Under the pieces are notes generated by a model. It was given only the letters and a program-made list of their open reading frames with translations. It did no database searches and was not told the origin of the DNA. Positions 34,192 to 43,900 of a DNA stretch of 64,000 nucleotides are shown here, piece after piece. Location: contig JAUCGE010000002.1 of NCBI GenBank assembly GCA_030377965.1, forward strand, positions 49,374 to 113,373, in the 5' to 3' direction. Source of the stretch: Desulfobacterales bacterium HSG16 (GTDB lineage: Bacteria; Desulfobacterota; Desulfobacteria; Desulfobacterales; HSG16). The stretch's first letter is position 1. The number at the start of each line of letters is the position of its first letter. A program made the position numbers and the translations under genes.

Positions 34192-35475
34192 ATGCGTACT
34201 TTTACGGCGGAATCCGATGGAGACCTGTATTTTAAGCTCAAATGGCTTATGTTCCTGCGGGTACTCTTTTCCACCCTGCTTCTGGGTTCGACCATAATCC
34301 TGCAGCTGGACAGGGCAAAATCGCCCCTGTCCAGACCGATTCTGATCCTTTACGGATTAATTTCAGGTATTTTTTTTATATCCTTTATTTACAGCGTCAT
34401 GATGCCCCATGTACGCAGAATCGGGCTTTTTGCCTATATCCAGATTTGTATCGATACCGTTGTGGTGTCATTGATCATAATTCTTACCGGTATTTTTTCC
34501 AGCCTGTTCTCATTCCTTTATATTGTGGTAATAATTTATTCCAGCATGCTGATTTATCGAAAAGGCTGTATGGTAGTGGCTTCTTTGTCCAGCATTCAGT
34601 ACGGCATCCTGATCGATTTGGAATATTATGGGTTTCTGCATCCTTTTGGTATGAAGAGCAACCTCGTTAATCCTGATTTTCCCTGGAGTTATGTTCTGTT
34701 CAAGATCATCATTATGATGATATCCTGTTTTGCTGTAGCCTTTTTAAGCGGTTTTCTGGCAGAACAGAATCGGAGAAGCAAAAAAGAGATCCGGTCTATG
34801 GGTGTGCATCTTAAAAGGGTGGAAAAAATGGCAGCAGTTGGTGAGATGGCAGCCGGCCTGGCTCATGAAATAAAAAACCCGCTGGCTTCTTTGAGAGGTT
34901 CAGTACAGATGATGAAAGAAGACCTGCCCAGCGATTCTTATCATCATCGTCTGATGAATATAATTTTGAGAGAAACTGACAGGCTGAACGTTCTGGTCAC
35001 TGATTTTCTTATGTTTGCAAGGCCGCCCGCAGCCAGGATCGAAACAATTCCTTTAAGCAGAATCCTGGAAGAAGCTCTTGAATTGTTCGAAAATAACGAA
35101 CAATATAACAAGATTCGTGTGGTAAGAAAAATAACTCCAAATGTGAATCTGAAAATGGATTCCGATCATTTCAGACAAATATTCTTTAACCTTTTGCTTA
35201 ATGCAGCTCAAGCTATTGAGGGCGAAGGTATTATTCATATCAGTATGTATCCATTAAAAAACGAGTATGTAATAATCACGGTCACTGATAACGGATGCGG
35301 TATTCCCAATGATCTGATTCAGGGCATTTTCGATCCATTCATCACTTCTAAAAGCTACGGTACTGGGCTTGGTCTGTCCATTGTTCACAGGATAATCGAA
35401 GCATATCAATGCAGAATAGATGTTGAAAGTGAAGTTGGAAGGGGAACCACTTTCACTCTGAAATTGAAACAATAA
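34192..35475 (+). CDS. PilS/NtrB-like membrane sensor histidine kinase
   Basis: 427 aa. Six hydrophobic helices in residues ~18-195 form a PilS-like sensor without a periplasmic domain. A cytoplasmic linker then leads to HisKA (AAGLAHEIKNPLASLRGSVQMM, phosphoacceptor His) and HATPase_c (NLLLNAAQAI, DNGCGIPN, GTGLGLSIVHRI). In related bacteria pilC-pilS-pilR are adjacent and PilR activates sigma-54 promoters of pilin genes. Here the next gene is lysS and no pilR is present, so the cognate regulator is elsewhere. Confidence 0.85.
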   Translation: MRTFTAESDGDLYFKLKWLMFLRVLFSTLLLGSTIILQLDRAKSPLSRPILILYGLISGIFFISFIYSVMMPHVRRIGLFAYIQICIDTVVVSLIIILTGIFSSLFSFLYIVVIIYSSMLIYRKGCMVVASLSSIQYGILIDLEYYGFLHPFGMKSNLVNPDFPWSYVLFKIIIMMISCFAVAFLSGFLAEQNRRSKKEIRSMGVHLKRVEKMAAVGEMAAGLAHEIKNPLASLRGSVQMMKEDLPSDSYHHRLMNIILRETDRLNVLVTDFLMFARPPAARIETIPLSRILEEALELFENNEQYNKIRVVRKITPNVNLKMDSDHFRQIFFNLLLNAAQAIEGEGIIHISMYPLKNEYVIITVTDNGCGIPNDLIQGIFDPFITSKSYGTGLGLSIVHRIIEAYQCRIDVESEVGRGTTFTLKLKQ

Positions 35476-35675
35476 TCTTGCAGCATCGAAGAATAAGGAT
35501 TGTAGAAAAAATACAGAAAGGCAAAAAACGCGCAATTATTATAAAGGATGATCACTGACGAAGTTGATCTTGACATGACAGATCAAATTGAATAGTTTAT
35601 CAGGCTTGGCTTTTTATTTGAACTCGATCCTTACAAACAGGATAAAACTATTATTTTGAGCAGGTAATTTATAAA

Positions 35676-37163
35676 ATGACGGAAAAAACGAGCGATCTGA
35701 TCGCAAAACGCAGGCAAAAACTGAATGATCTCAAAGATGCGGGAATCGCTACGTTTCCCAACGACTTCAATATCACTCATTCCATAGGTGACATTCTCGA
35801 CACCATATCAACATCCCCGGAAACCCTGGAAGCTGATAAGCCGGTATTTTCTGTTTCAGGACGAATGATGGCTATTAATAAATTCGGAAAATCCTCATTT
35901 ATCCGCTTTCGTGACCGGACAGGACAGATTCAGGCATATATTCAACAAGGTAAGGTCGGCAGTGAAACTTATGCCATGTTCAAAAAACTCGATATTGGTG
36001 ACTTTGTCGGGATTACCGGGCCTGTATTTCAGACCAAAACAGGTGAATGGACACTGCTTGCAGAAGAACTTAGACTCGTGTGCAAGGCCATACGCCCCCT
36101 TCCTGAAAAATTTCATGGATTGAAAGATCCTGAAAAAAGGTATCGCCAGAGATATCTTGACCTGATCATGAATCAGGAGACAAGAGAAATTTTCATACGC
36201 AGGAGCAAGATGGTTCAAGCAATTCGGGAGTTTATGATCCAAAAAGATTATCTTGAAGTCGAAACTCCTATGATGCAGCCCATAGCAGGCGGGGCTGAAG
36301 CATCCCCTTTTAAAACATTTCACAATGCTCTGGGCATGGATCTGTATCTTCGAATCGCACCGGAACTCTATTTGAAGCGCCTTGTTGTCGGCGGGTTCGA
36401 GCGGGTGTTTGAAATCAACAGAAACTTCAGAAACGAGGGCGTATCCACACAACACAACCCTGAATTTACCATGCTTGAATTTTATCAGGCATATGCAAGA
36501 TATGATGACCTGATCAGAATCACAAAGGAAATGTTCGTTTATGTAGCTACTGCTGTCACGGGTTCTGCAACCATTACTTATCAGGGCAATACCATAGATT
36601 TTGGAAAAGAATGGGCTGTCATTCCTCTTTTGAAATCGCTGGAAGATATCGGAGGCGTAGATCCAGCTCTTTTCAATGACAGAGATGGACTTATCAAATT
36701 CGCGGAAGAAAAAGGCATAAAGATGAAAAAAACCGGCAGGATCGGGAAAATTATCACAAAGCTTTTTGACATTCTCGTAGAACCTGAACTGATTCAGCCA
36801 ACCTTTATTACAGGGTATCCTGTGGAAGTTTCCCCTCTGTCGAGAAAAAACGATAATGACCCGGACCTGACAGAACGTTTCGAATTGTTCATTGCTGGTC
36901 GGGAAATAGCCAATGGATTTTCAGAACTGAATGACCCGGATGATCAGAAATCGCGATTTTTGCAGCAGGTGGAAGACCGGGATGCAGGGGATGAAGAGGC
37001 CCATTGCATGGATGAGGCATACATAGAGGCTCTGGAATTCGGGATGCCTCCGACAGCGGGTGAAGGAATCGGAATCGACAGACTGGCAATGCTTCTGACT
37101 GATTCACCATCTATCCGGGAAGTTATTTTTTTCCCTCACATGAAAGACAAACAGATATCCTGA
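35676..37163 (+). CDS. lysS: Lysyl-tRNA synthetase, class II
   Basis: 495 aa. An N-terminal OB-fold anticodon-binding domain (VSGRMMAINKFGKSSFIRF and following) is followed by the class II catalytic core: motif 2 in NRNFRNEGVSTQHNPEFTML and motif 3 in GEGIGIDRLAMLLTDSPSIR. It charges tRNA-Lys. It is followed 24 bp later by the lolCE-lolD-bamA-lpx series, a gene order common in Desulfobacterota, so it may share the envelope operon transcript. Confidence 0.96.
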   Translation: MTEKTSDLIAKRRQKLNDLKDAGIATFPNDFNITHSIGDILDTISTSPETLEADKPVFSVSGRMMAINKFGKSSFIRFRDRTGQIQAYIQQGKVGSETYAMFKKLDIGDFVGITGPVFQTKTGEWTLLAEELRLVCKAIRPLPEKFHGLKDPEKRYRQRYLDLIMNQETREIFIRRSKMVQAIREFMIQKDYLEVETPMMQPIAGGAEASPFKTFHNALGMDLYLRIAPELYLKRLVVGGFERVFEINRNFRNEGVSTQHNPEFTMLEFYQAYARYDDLIRITKEMFVYVATAVTGSATITYQGNTIDFGKEWAVIPLLKSLEDIGGVDPALFNDRDGLIKFAEEKGIKMKKTGRIGKIITKLFDILVEPELIQPTFITGYPVEVSPLSRKNDNDPDLTERFELFIAGREIANGFSELNDPDDQKSRFLQQVEDRDAGDEEAHCMDEAYIEALEFGMPPTAGEGIGIDRLAMLLTDSPSIREVIFFPHMKDKQIS

Positions 37164-37187
37164 AAGGGGCCTTGCGCGAAAAGTCAG

Positions 37188-38438
37188 ATGTCTTTTGAAT
37201 TATTCATAGGAACACGTTATTTCAGAGCAAAACAGAAACAGGGTTTTGTTTCTCTGATTACCTTCCTTTCCATTGCTGGTGTGGCAGTAGGTGTCATGGC
37301 GCTGATAGTGGTCATAGCTGTCATGACCGGTTTTGAATCTGATCTGCGTGCAAGAGTCATGTCTGTCAATTCCGATCTTACAATAATGCGTCATGGCGGT
37401 AATTTTACAGATTATCGAATGGTAGAAAAACAGGCTGTAAAAACAGAAGGTGTTCTTGCTGCATCTTCTTTTGTAAATTCACAGGTGATGATTCGTTCTT
37501 TGTCCGGTTTTTCTGGTGCTTTGTTAACAGGTATTAATCCTGCAACTGCCGGAAATGTCACAAGGCAATTGCTTCCTGATGCTTTAAAAAAGCTTGTAAA
37601 GCCTTCTTCATTGGATACATCGGCTCATAATACACCAGATAATAATACGCCCGGCATAATTCTGGGAAAAGATCTTGCCGGAAACCTCGGTGTCATTGAG
37701 GGCAGCATGATTTATATCATTTCTCCGAGGGGATTGATCTCTCCTATGGGGCATATGCCGTCCATGAAACGATTTATCGTGGTTTCACTATTTACGACAG
37801 GGATGTATCAATTCGATTCTGCTTTAGCCTATATTCATATTGAGCAGGCACAAAAAATTCTGAGAATGGGTGATACTGCTACGGGCGTTGAGGTTCGGGT
37901 CAGAGATATTTTTGATGCAAGGAAAATCGGGCAGGATGTAATCAACCGACTCGGTCATCCTTATTGGGCAAAAGACTGGATGCAGATTAACAAAAATCTG
38001 TTTTCAGCTCTTAAACTGGAAAAAACGGCTATGTCTGTTATCCTGACCATGATAGTGCTGGTAGCTGCATTTAATATTGTCAGCGCTCTGATCATGACCG
38101 TCATGGAAAAAAAGCGGGATATAGCCATCCTCAAAGCAATGGGAACGACAAGAATGAGCATCGGAAAAATTTTTGTGTTCAAGGGGATGGTCATAGGTAC
38201 TCTGGGTACGACAGGGGGAGTTCTTGCCGGTTGTTTTTTGTGCCTTGTCATTCCCCACCTGAAATTTCTGGAACTTCCAGCAGATATTTACTATATCACA
38301 GAATTACCAATAACTTTAATTCCCGGTGATGTGCTTGCCATTTCAATCGGTGCTCTTGTGATATGTTTTTTATCTACTTTATATCCGGCTATGCGGGCAT
38401 CTGCAATAAATCCGGTGGAGGCTCTTCGCTATGGATGA
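37188..38438 (+). CDS. Lipoprotein-releasing ABC transporter permease LolC/E
   Basis: 416 aa. The N-terminal TM helix (SLITFLSIAGVAVGVMALIVVIAVMTGF) carries the family signature. A large periplasmic MacB-PCD-like domain (~50-270) follows, then three TM helices with an FtsX-like fold (EKKRDIAILKAMGTTRMSIGKIF). It extracts mature lipoproteins from the inner membrane for transfer to LolA. A single LolC/E-type gene suggests a homodimeric LolF-like complex. Its stop overlaps lolD by 8 nt. Confidence 0.92.
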   Translation: MSFELFIGTRYFRAKQKQGFVSLITFLSIAGVAVGVMALIVVIAVMTGFESDLRARVMSVNSDLTIMRHGGNFTDYRMVEKQAVKTEGVLAASSFVNSQVMIRSLSGFSGALLTGINPATAGNVTRQLLPDALKKLVKPSSLDTSAHNTPDNNTPGIILGKDLAGNLGVIEGSMIYIISPRGLISPMGHMPSMKRFIVVSLFTTGMYQFDSALAYIHIEQAQKILRMGDTATGVEVRVRDIFDARKIGQDVINRLGHPYWAKDWMQINKNLFSALKLEKTAMSVILTMIVLVAAFNIVSALIMTVMEKKRDIAILKAMGTTRMSIGKIFVFKGMVIGTLGTTGGVLAGCFLCLVIPHLKFLELPADIYYITELPITLIPGDVLAISIGALVICFLSTLYPAMRASAINPVEALRYG

Positions 38439-39153
38439 AAACAAACCTTTGGCAGCTACTCCGTTTATAGCCATCTGTGATCTGTGCAAAAGCTTTGATA
38501 ATGGCAGCGCTCGTATCGAAATTCTGAATAATGCAAATTTTGAAATCGTTCATAATGAAACGATAGCAATAGTCGGAGCATCAGGTATTGGCAAATCGAC
38601 ATTTCTTCATATTCTTGGAACCCTTGACAGGCCAGATTCCGGTAATGTTCTGTTCGAGGGCCAGGATGTCTTTAAGTTTGATAATAGCAAACTGGCCGGA
38701 TTCCGCAACGAGTCTATAGGTTTTGTATTCCAGTTTCATTATCTTCTGCCGGAGTTCAGTGCTCTTGAAAACGGTATGATGCCAGCACTTGTCAAGGGCA
38801 TGAGCAAAACAGTGGCTTCTGAAGCTGCAGAAGAAATTTTAGTCAGGGTTGGATTGAAAGAACGCCTTTCTCACAGAGTGACAGATCTTTCAGGTGGTGA
38901 GCAGCAGCGGGTAGCCCTTGCACGGGCTCTTGTATTGAAACCGAAGGTACTTCTGGCAGACGAGCCGACCGGCAATCTTGACAGAAAAAATTCGGAACAG
39001 GTACATGACTTATTGATGGAGTTGAATACCGAATTCGGTATGGCCCTGGTGGTGGTCACGCACAGCGAAGAACTGGCGAACTTCATGTCGCGGAGAGTCA
39101 CCCTGACAGACGGAAAATTAATCGAAATAAAATTGGATGGTGAAAAAAAATGA
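38431..39153 (+). CDS. lolD: Lipoprotein-releasing ABC transporter ATPase LolD
   Basis: 240 aa. Walker A VGASGIGKST, Q-loop VFQFHYLLPEFSALENGMMP, ABC signature LSGGEQQRVALARAL and Walker B VLLADEPTGNLD followed by the H-loop VVTHS. QFHYLLPEF is the LolD-type Q-loop. It powers lipoprotein release with the upstream permease. Start overlaps the permease by 8 nt and the stop overlaps bamA (ATGA), so all three are translationally coupled. Confidence 0.93.
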   Translation: MDENKPLAATPFIAICDLCKSFDNGSARIEILNNANFEIVHNETIAIVGASGIGKSTFLHILGTLDRPDSGNVLFEGQDVFKFDNSKLAGFRNESIGFVFQFHYLLPEFSALENGMMPALVKGMSKTVASEAAEEILVRVGLKERLSHRVTDLSGGEQQRVALARALVLKPKVLLADEPTGNLDRKNSEQVHDLLMELNTEFGMALVVVTHSEELANFMSRRVTLTDGKLIEIKLDGEKK

Positions 39154-41852
39154 GTCCAGTGTGCTTCATGATATGTGTCAAACGGTTTCTTTTACCGTTT
39201 TTGTTCCTCTTTGTAACCACCACTGCCGGGTATGCAATTGAAACTCAGAGTGTGGTGGTACTGCCCTTTGAAATCCATTCTCAAAAATCTATGGGATACA
39301 TGAGTACCAAGATACCCAGAGTCATTGAAAAACATTTGAAAAATGACGGGGCAAAAATTATCCAGGCTAACTTGACAGAACTCTCCAGGAAAAATGCTAC
39401 CTGGAAGAATATCCGGGGCGGCATAAAAGGGCTTCGCAAAGCAGGAGTTCGGACAGGAGCAGATTATGTAATATGGGGAAGTCTTACCCATGTGGGAAAA
39501 AAATTCAGTCTGGACGCGAAAATGGCGGCTGCTTTTGACACAGGCCCTCCTTCCCTTTTTTTCGTGGAAGGAGAGAGTATAGAAAATCTGCCCATAATCG
39601 TAAAAAAACTGGCCCGCAGTTTCAGCATGAAAATTTTCAGGCTGGAACGGGTAGCCAGAGTGCAGGTCAAGGGCAACAGGAGAATAGAAGCCGACGCTGT
39701 CCTGGGAGTGATCAAGACCGTACCGGGGGATGTCTATCTTGCCAAAAGCCTGTCTGCGGATCTCAAAGCAGTCTATGCAATGGGTTATTTCGATGATATC
39801 AGGATTGAGTCAGAGGAAGGTGCTGCCGGCAAAACCATTATCTTCAGGCTTACGGAAAAACCGACCGTCCGAATGATCAAGATATTTGGTAACAAAGCAT
39901 ATGAAATGAAGGAAATCAAGGAGGAGATGGACATCCAGACTGGATCGATCCTCAATATCTATAAAATAAGAAGTAATATCAAACGAATAGAGGCGTTATA
40001 CAAGGAAAAGAATTATCATAATGTCAAAATAGCTTATGAGATTGTCCAGAAGGATAACAATCAGGCTGATCTGGAATTTTCAATTCAGGAAGGCAAAAAA
40101 GTCAGAATAAAAACAATCTCTTTTTCCGGAAACAAGTACTATACAGAAAAGCAATTGAAAAAAGTGATGGAAACCTCAGAAAAAGGATTCTGGTCATGGC
40201 TGACTTCTTCTGGTGAATTGAAAAAAGAGGTACTGAATCAGGATGCAGGCAGGCTGGCTGCTTTTTACCACAATACTGGATTTATACAGGCTCGTGTTGC
40301 AGAGCCTGATGTGAAATTCGTGGATGACTGGATATATATCAAGATAAGAGTAAACGAAGGGTCGCGGTACAAGGTCGGTAATATCGAGATAAGTGGTGAT
40401 CTCAACTATGATGATGGAAAGCCAATATTTACCAGAGAAGACCTTTTGAAAGAAATTAAGATATCGAAAAAAGAATTTTACAGCCGCGAAGTAGTCAGAA
40501 AAGATATTCTGTTGTTGACTGATCTTTATTCGAACAAAGGGTTTGCCTATGCGGACATTATCCCTAAGATCGACAGAAAAGAAGTTGCAGTTCCAGATAA
40601 TTCGGGCAAAGTGAATATCAAATATGTCATCAACAAGAAAAAACCGGTATATTTTGAAAAAATTCTTATCACGGGAAACACCCGTACCAGAGACAAGGTA
40701 ATACGTCGGCAGTTGAAGGTATATGAGCGGGAACTTTATGATGGGAAAGCCTTGAAGCGCGGGGTTCGTAACTTGAACAGGCTCGATTATTTCGAAGATG
40801 TCAAGGTCAATACGATAAAGGGAAGTGCGGATGATTTGATGATTTTAGAATTGGAAGTCACAGAGAAAAATACTGGAATGTTTTCTTTTGGCGGCGGCTA
40901 CAGCAGCGTGGATGATTTCTTCGTGATGGCTTCAATTACTCAGCGAAATCTTTTTGGCAGAGGTCATATTCTCCAATTGAAGGCTGAACTGGGCGGGTCG
41001 ACGACCAGGTTCACATTGAGTTTTACCGAACCCTGGCTGTTCGATCTACCTCTGTCAGCAGGTTTTGACTTATATAACTGGAAACGGGATTACGATGATT
41101 ACGACAAAGACAGCAAGGGAGGAGCTATAAGATTCGGCTACCCGGTATTCGACTATACCAGGCTTTACCTGTCCTATGCCTATGATATCGGCGATATCGA
41201 GAATGTAGAACCAGATGCATCCAGCCTGGTCAAGGATATGGAAGGCACGAATATAACCAGCAGTGTCTCGACTACTCTTCACTATGACTCAAAGGACAAG
41301 CTGTTCAATCCTACAGAAGGAATGGATCACAGCCTTACTGTTCAATATGCGGGAATAGGCGGTGATATTGCCTTTACCAAGTATCTGGGAGAAGTCGGTG
41401 TATATATTCCCATGTTCTGGGGAACAGTGGGTTTTTTACATGCCAAGACGGGTTATATACAGGAAAACTCTAACGGTAAACTTCCTGATTACGAACGATT
41501 TTACTTAGGAGGTATGAGTTCTCTGCGAGGATTCGACTGGCGGGATATTCATGAACTTGATGAAAACGGAGATGAAATAGGTGGAAACAAGTTTGTGCAG
41601 TTCAATGTCGAATATTTGATCCCATTGATAAAAGAAGCAGGACTTATGGGGGTCATCTTTTTTGACCAGGGTAATGTTTTCAATGACTCGGAAAAAATTG
41701 AAACCAATGACCTGAGAGAAAGTGCAGGTTTCGGTTTCAGATGGTATTCTCCCATAGGACCTATCAGGATAGAAAATGGATATATCCTTGATCCGAAAGA
41801 AGGAGAAGGCAGCAGCGGTCGATGGGAATTTACAATGGGAAGCGCGTTTTAG
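39150..41852 (+). CDS. bamA: Outer membrane assembly factor BamA with extra N-terminal domain
   Basis: 900 aa, longer than the ~800 of E. coli BamA. The signal peptide (~1-29) is followed by a ~135-residue domain (VVVLPFEIHSQKSMGYM...GADYVIWGSLTHVG) with the look of a FlgO/TolB-N-type fold. Five POTRA repeats come next (~170-540, including VKGNRRIEADAVLGVIKT, KISGN-like and ILITGNTRTRDKVIRRQL). The C-terminal 16-strand barrel has MSSLRGFDWRDI, the conserved L6 'RGF' motif. It inserts beta-barrel proteins into the outer membrane. First of bamA-skp-lpxD-fabZ-lpxA. Confidence 0.94.
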   Translation: MSPVCFMICVKRFLLPFLFLFVTTTAGYAIETQSVVVLPFEIHSQKSMGYMSTKIPRVIEKHLKNDGAKIIQANLTELSRKNATWKNIRGGIKGLRKAGVRTGADYVIWGSLTHVGKKFSLDAKMAAAFDTGPPSLFFVEGESIENLPIIVKKLARSFSMKIFRLERVARVQVKGNRRIEADAVLGVIKTVPGDVYLAKSLSADLKAVYAMGYFDDIRIESEEGAAGKTIIFRLTEKPTVRMIKIFGNKAYEMKEIKEEMDIQTGSILNIYKIRSNIKRIEALYKEKNYHNVKIAYEIVQKDNNQADLEFSIQEGKKVRIKTISFSGNKYYTEKQLKKVMETSEKGFWSWLTSSGELKKEVLNQDAGRLAAFYHNTGFIQARVAEPDVKFVDDWIYIKIRVNEGSRYKVGNIEISGDLNYDDGKPIFTREDLLKEIKISKKEFYSREVVRKDILLLTDLYSNKGFAYADIIPKIDRKEVAVPDNSGKVNIKYVINKKKPVYFEKILITGNTRTRDKVIRRQLKVYERELYDGKALKRGVRNLNRLDYFEDVKVNTIKGSADDLMILELEVTEKNTGMFSFGGGYSSVDDFFVMASITQRNLFGRGHILQLKAELGGSTTRFTLSFTEPWLFDLPLSAGFDLYNWKRDYDDYDKDSKGGAIRFGYPVFDYTRLYLSYAYDIGDIENVEPDASSLVKDMEGTNITSSVSTTLHYDSKDKLFNPTEGMDHSLTVQYAGIGGDIAFTKYLGEVGVYIPMFWGTVGFLHAKTGYIQENSNGKLPDYERFYLGGMSSLRGFDWRDIHELDENGDEIGGNKFVQFNVEYLIPLIKEAGLMGVIFFDQGNVFNDSEKIETNDLRESAGFGFRWYSPIGPIRIENGYILDPKEGEGSSGRWEFTMGSAF

Positions 41853-41897
41853 CGTCAATACAATACAGTTTATTTAACATTAATGGAGGAATAAATC

Positions 41898-42428
41898 ATG
41901 GCAAAGTTGAAAATAATTGGAATTACATCTTTTCTGATACTGTTCGCTTTTATGGGACCCTTGTACGCAGCGAGCGTGGCAAAGATCGGTCTCATTAATT
42001 TTCAAAGAATACTCAAGGAATCGAGTGCTGGAAAGTCTGCCCAGGCTGAAATCACCGAAAAGGGCAAAAAAATGAAAGGCGATCTGGAAAAAAAAGGCGC
42101 TGATATAAAGGCAAAAAAAGAAAAATTTGACAGGGATGTCCTGGTCATGTCCCGTGAAAAAAAGGAAGAAAAAGAACGGGAACTCCGTCACATGATTACA
42201 GATTTGAAGTCTGACGAAAAAAAATACATGGAAGATTTCAAACGATATGAAGTCAGACTGTTGAACAGAATTAAAAAAGATGTACTCCAGATAGTTAAAA
42301 ATATTGGCAAAAAAGGCAATTATCTTCTGATAATAGAAGATGCAGGTGTATTGTACGCTCCTGATTCCGTAGATATCACCAGCAATATAATCAAGTCTTA
42401 TAACGCAGAATATGCAAAGAATAAATAA
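41898..42428 (+). CDS. Periplasmic OmpH/Skp-family chaperone
   Basis: 176 aa with GGAGGAATAAATC before ATG 41898. A signal peptide (ends ...MGPLYA) is followed by KIGLINFQRILKESSAGKSAQ, the OmpH start. A long charged coiled coil (residues ~45-125) forms the tentacle. It holds unfolded outer membrane proteins for BamA. Its stop immediately precedes the lpxD ATG with no gap. Confidence 0.9.
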   Translation: MAKLKIIGITSFLILFAFMGPLYAASVAKIGLINFQRILKESSAGKSAQAEITEKGKKMKGDLEKKGADIKAKKEKFDRDVLVMSREKKEEKERELRHMITDLKSDEKKYMEDFKRYEVRLLNRIKKDVLQIVKNIGKKGNYLLIIEDAGVLYAPDSVDITSNIIKSYNAEYAKNK

Positions 42429-43454
42429 ATGGAATTATCACTCGAACAGATAGCACAGGCAGTCGGCGGGGTAGTTGCTGCAGGGGATAAAGATAAAAAG
42501 TTTTCGGGAGCCGCTCCTTTTGAAAGTGCTTCAAACGATGAAATCAGCTTTGCTGCAGATTCTCGTTTTATAAAGAAACTTGATGAGACACGGGCAGGAG
42601 CGCTTATAATTCAAACCAGTCTTGAAGTATCGTTTCCCTGCATCATCAAGGTTGACAATCCCCAGGCTGCTTTTGCCAGGGTACTGGCCCTGTTTTATCC
42701 TCAAAAACGTCCTTTTGAAGGTATCAGCGAAAAAGCCCATATCGGCGAGGATTTTTCATGTGGGGAAAATCCTGGTTTTGGCCCCTTTGTCTTTATCGGA
42801 AATAACGTAAAAGCAGGCAAAAGGGTGTGTATTCACCCAAATTGTGTGATAGAGGACAATGTAGTTATCGGTGACGATGTCATACTTTATCCGAATGTCA
42901 CCCTCATTGAAGGCTGTATTATCGGCAATCGGGTCATAATCCAGGGAGGATCTGTTATCGGCAGCGACGGATTTGGATTCGCTCCCGACAAAGAAGAGTA
43001 TGTCAAAATTCCCCATACGGGAATCGTTGAGATCGAAGACGATGTGGAAATCGGGGCCAATAATACAATAGACCGGGCCACCTTCGGGAAAACACTTATA
43101 AAAAAAGGTGTAAAAACGGATAACCTGGTTCATGTGGCACACAATGTCACTGTGGGAGAAAACAGTGTTCTTGTGGCACAGGTAGGAATAGCTGGCAGCG
43201 TTACAATCGGGAAACATGCTATACTGGCTGGTCAGGCCGGTATTACAGGGCATATAGAAATTGGCGACAATGTTACCGTCGGTCCCCAGGCAGGGGTTTC
43301 CAAATCCATAACCGCAAACCAGGTGGTATCAGGATCTCCTGATATGCCTCACAGGCTGTGGCTCAGAGTGCAGAGAATCCTTCCAAGGCTTCCAGAACTT
43401 AAAAAGAAACTGGCTGCCCTTGAAAAACGTCTCGACAGGATGGAGGAGAAATGA
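42429..43454 (+). CDS. lpxD: UDP-3-O-acylglucosamine N-acyltransferase LpxD
   Basis: 341 aa. The N-terminal uridine-binding domain (~1-100, with NDEISFAADSRFIKKL) leads into left-handed beta-helix hexapeptide repeats (IGNNVKAG, IEDNVVIGDDVILYPNVTL...). The catalytic His lies in LVHVAHNVTVG. A C-terminal helical hairpin ends the protein. It adds the second acyl chain to UDP-3-O-acylglucosamine in lipid A synthesis. Stop overlaps fabZ (ATGA). Confidence 0.95.
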   Translation: MELSLEQIAQAVGGVVAAGDKDKKFSGAAPFESASNDEISFAADSRFIKKLDETRAGALIIQTSLEVSFPCIIKVDNPQAAFARVLALFYPQKRPFEGISEKAHIGEDFSCGENPGFGPFVFIGNNVKAGKRVCIHPNCVIEDNVVIGDDVILYPNVTLIEGCIIGNRVIIQGGSVIGSDGFGFAPDKEEYVKIPHTGIVEIEDDVEIGANNTIDRATFGKTLIKKGVKTDNLVHVAHNVTVGENSVLVAQVGIAGSVTIGKHAILAGQAGITGHIEIGDNVTVGPQAGVSKSITANQVVSGSPDMPHRLWLRVQRILPRLPELKKKLAALEKRLDRMEEK

Positions 43455-43900
43455 GCATAAGCTATGATATCAAGGATATCATGACCTTTCTACCTCACAG
43501 ATATCCATTTATCCTGATAGATCGTGTGATGGAACTTACATCTGGAGAAACTATCAGGGCATTGAAAAATGTAACCATGAACGAGCCTTTTTTTCAGGGC
43601 CATTTTCCCGGAATTCCGATTATGCCCGGTGTCATGATCATAGAGGCTATGGGGCAGGCAGGCGGAATTCTGGTTCTCGAATCAGCGCCGATAGAAAGGC
43701 GGGGTATGCCGATTTATTTCATGGGCATGGATAAGGTCAGGTTCAGAAAACCAGTAGTTCCGGGAGATCAGTTGCTGTTTGAAGTGAAAATATTAAAAAT
43801 ACGTTCTAAGGCCGTAAAAATGTCCGGTACAGCGAACGTCGACGGCCAGTGTGTTGCAGAAGCCCAGCTGCTGGCAACTTTTGGAGATATAGGAATATGA
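43451..43900 (+). CDS. fabZ: 3-hydroxyacyl-ACP dehydratase FabZ
   Basis: 149 aa hotdog-fold enzyme. The catalytic His is in FFQGHFPGIPIMPGVMIIEAMGQ and the acidic residue lies on the central helix (EAMGQ). LPHRYPFILIDRV is the standard FabZ start. It removes water from 3-hydroxyacyl-ACP in fatty acid elongation and competes with LpxA/LpxD for that substrate. Overlaps both neighbours by 4 nt. Confidence 0.95.
   Translation: MSISYDIKDIMTFLPHRYPFILIDRVMELTSGETIRALKNVTMNEPFFQGHFPGIPIMPGVMIIEAMGQAGGILVLESAPIERRGMPIYFMGMDKVRFRKPVVPGDQLLFEVKILKIRSKAVKMSGTANVDGQCVAEAQLLATFGDIGI

Noticed and set aside
42756..43253. 165-codon minus-strand frame
   Set aside because: Antisense to the lpxD hexapeptide repeats; periodic repeats often leave the opposite strand open.
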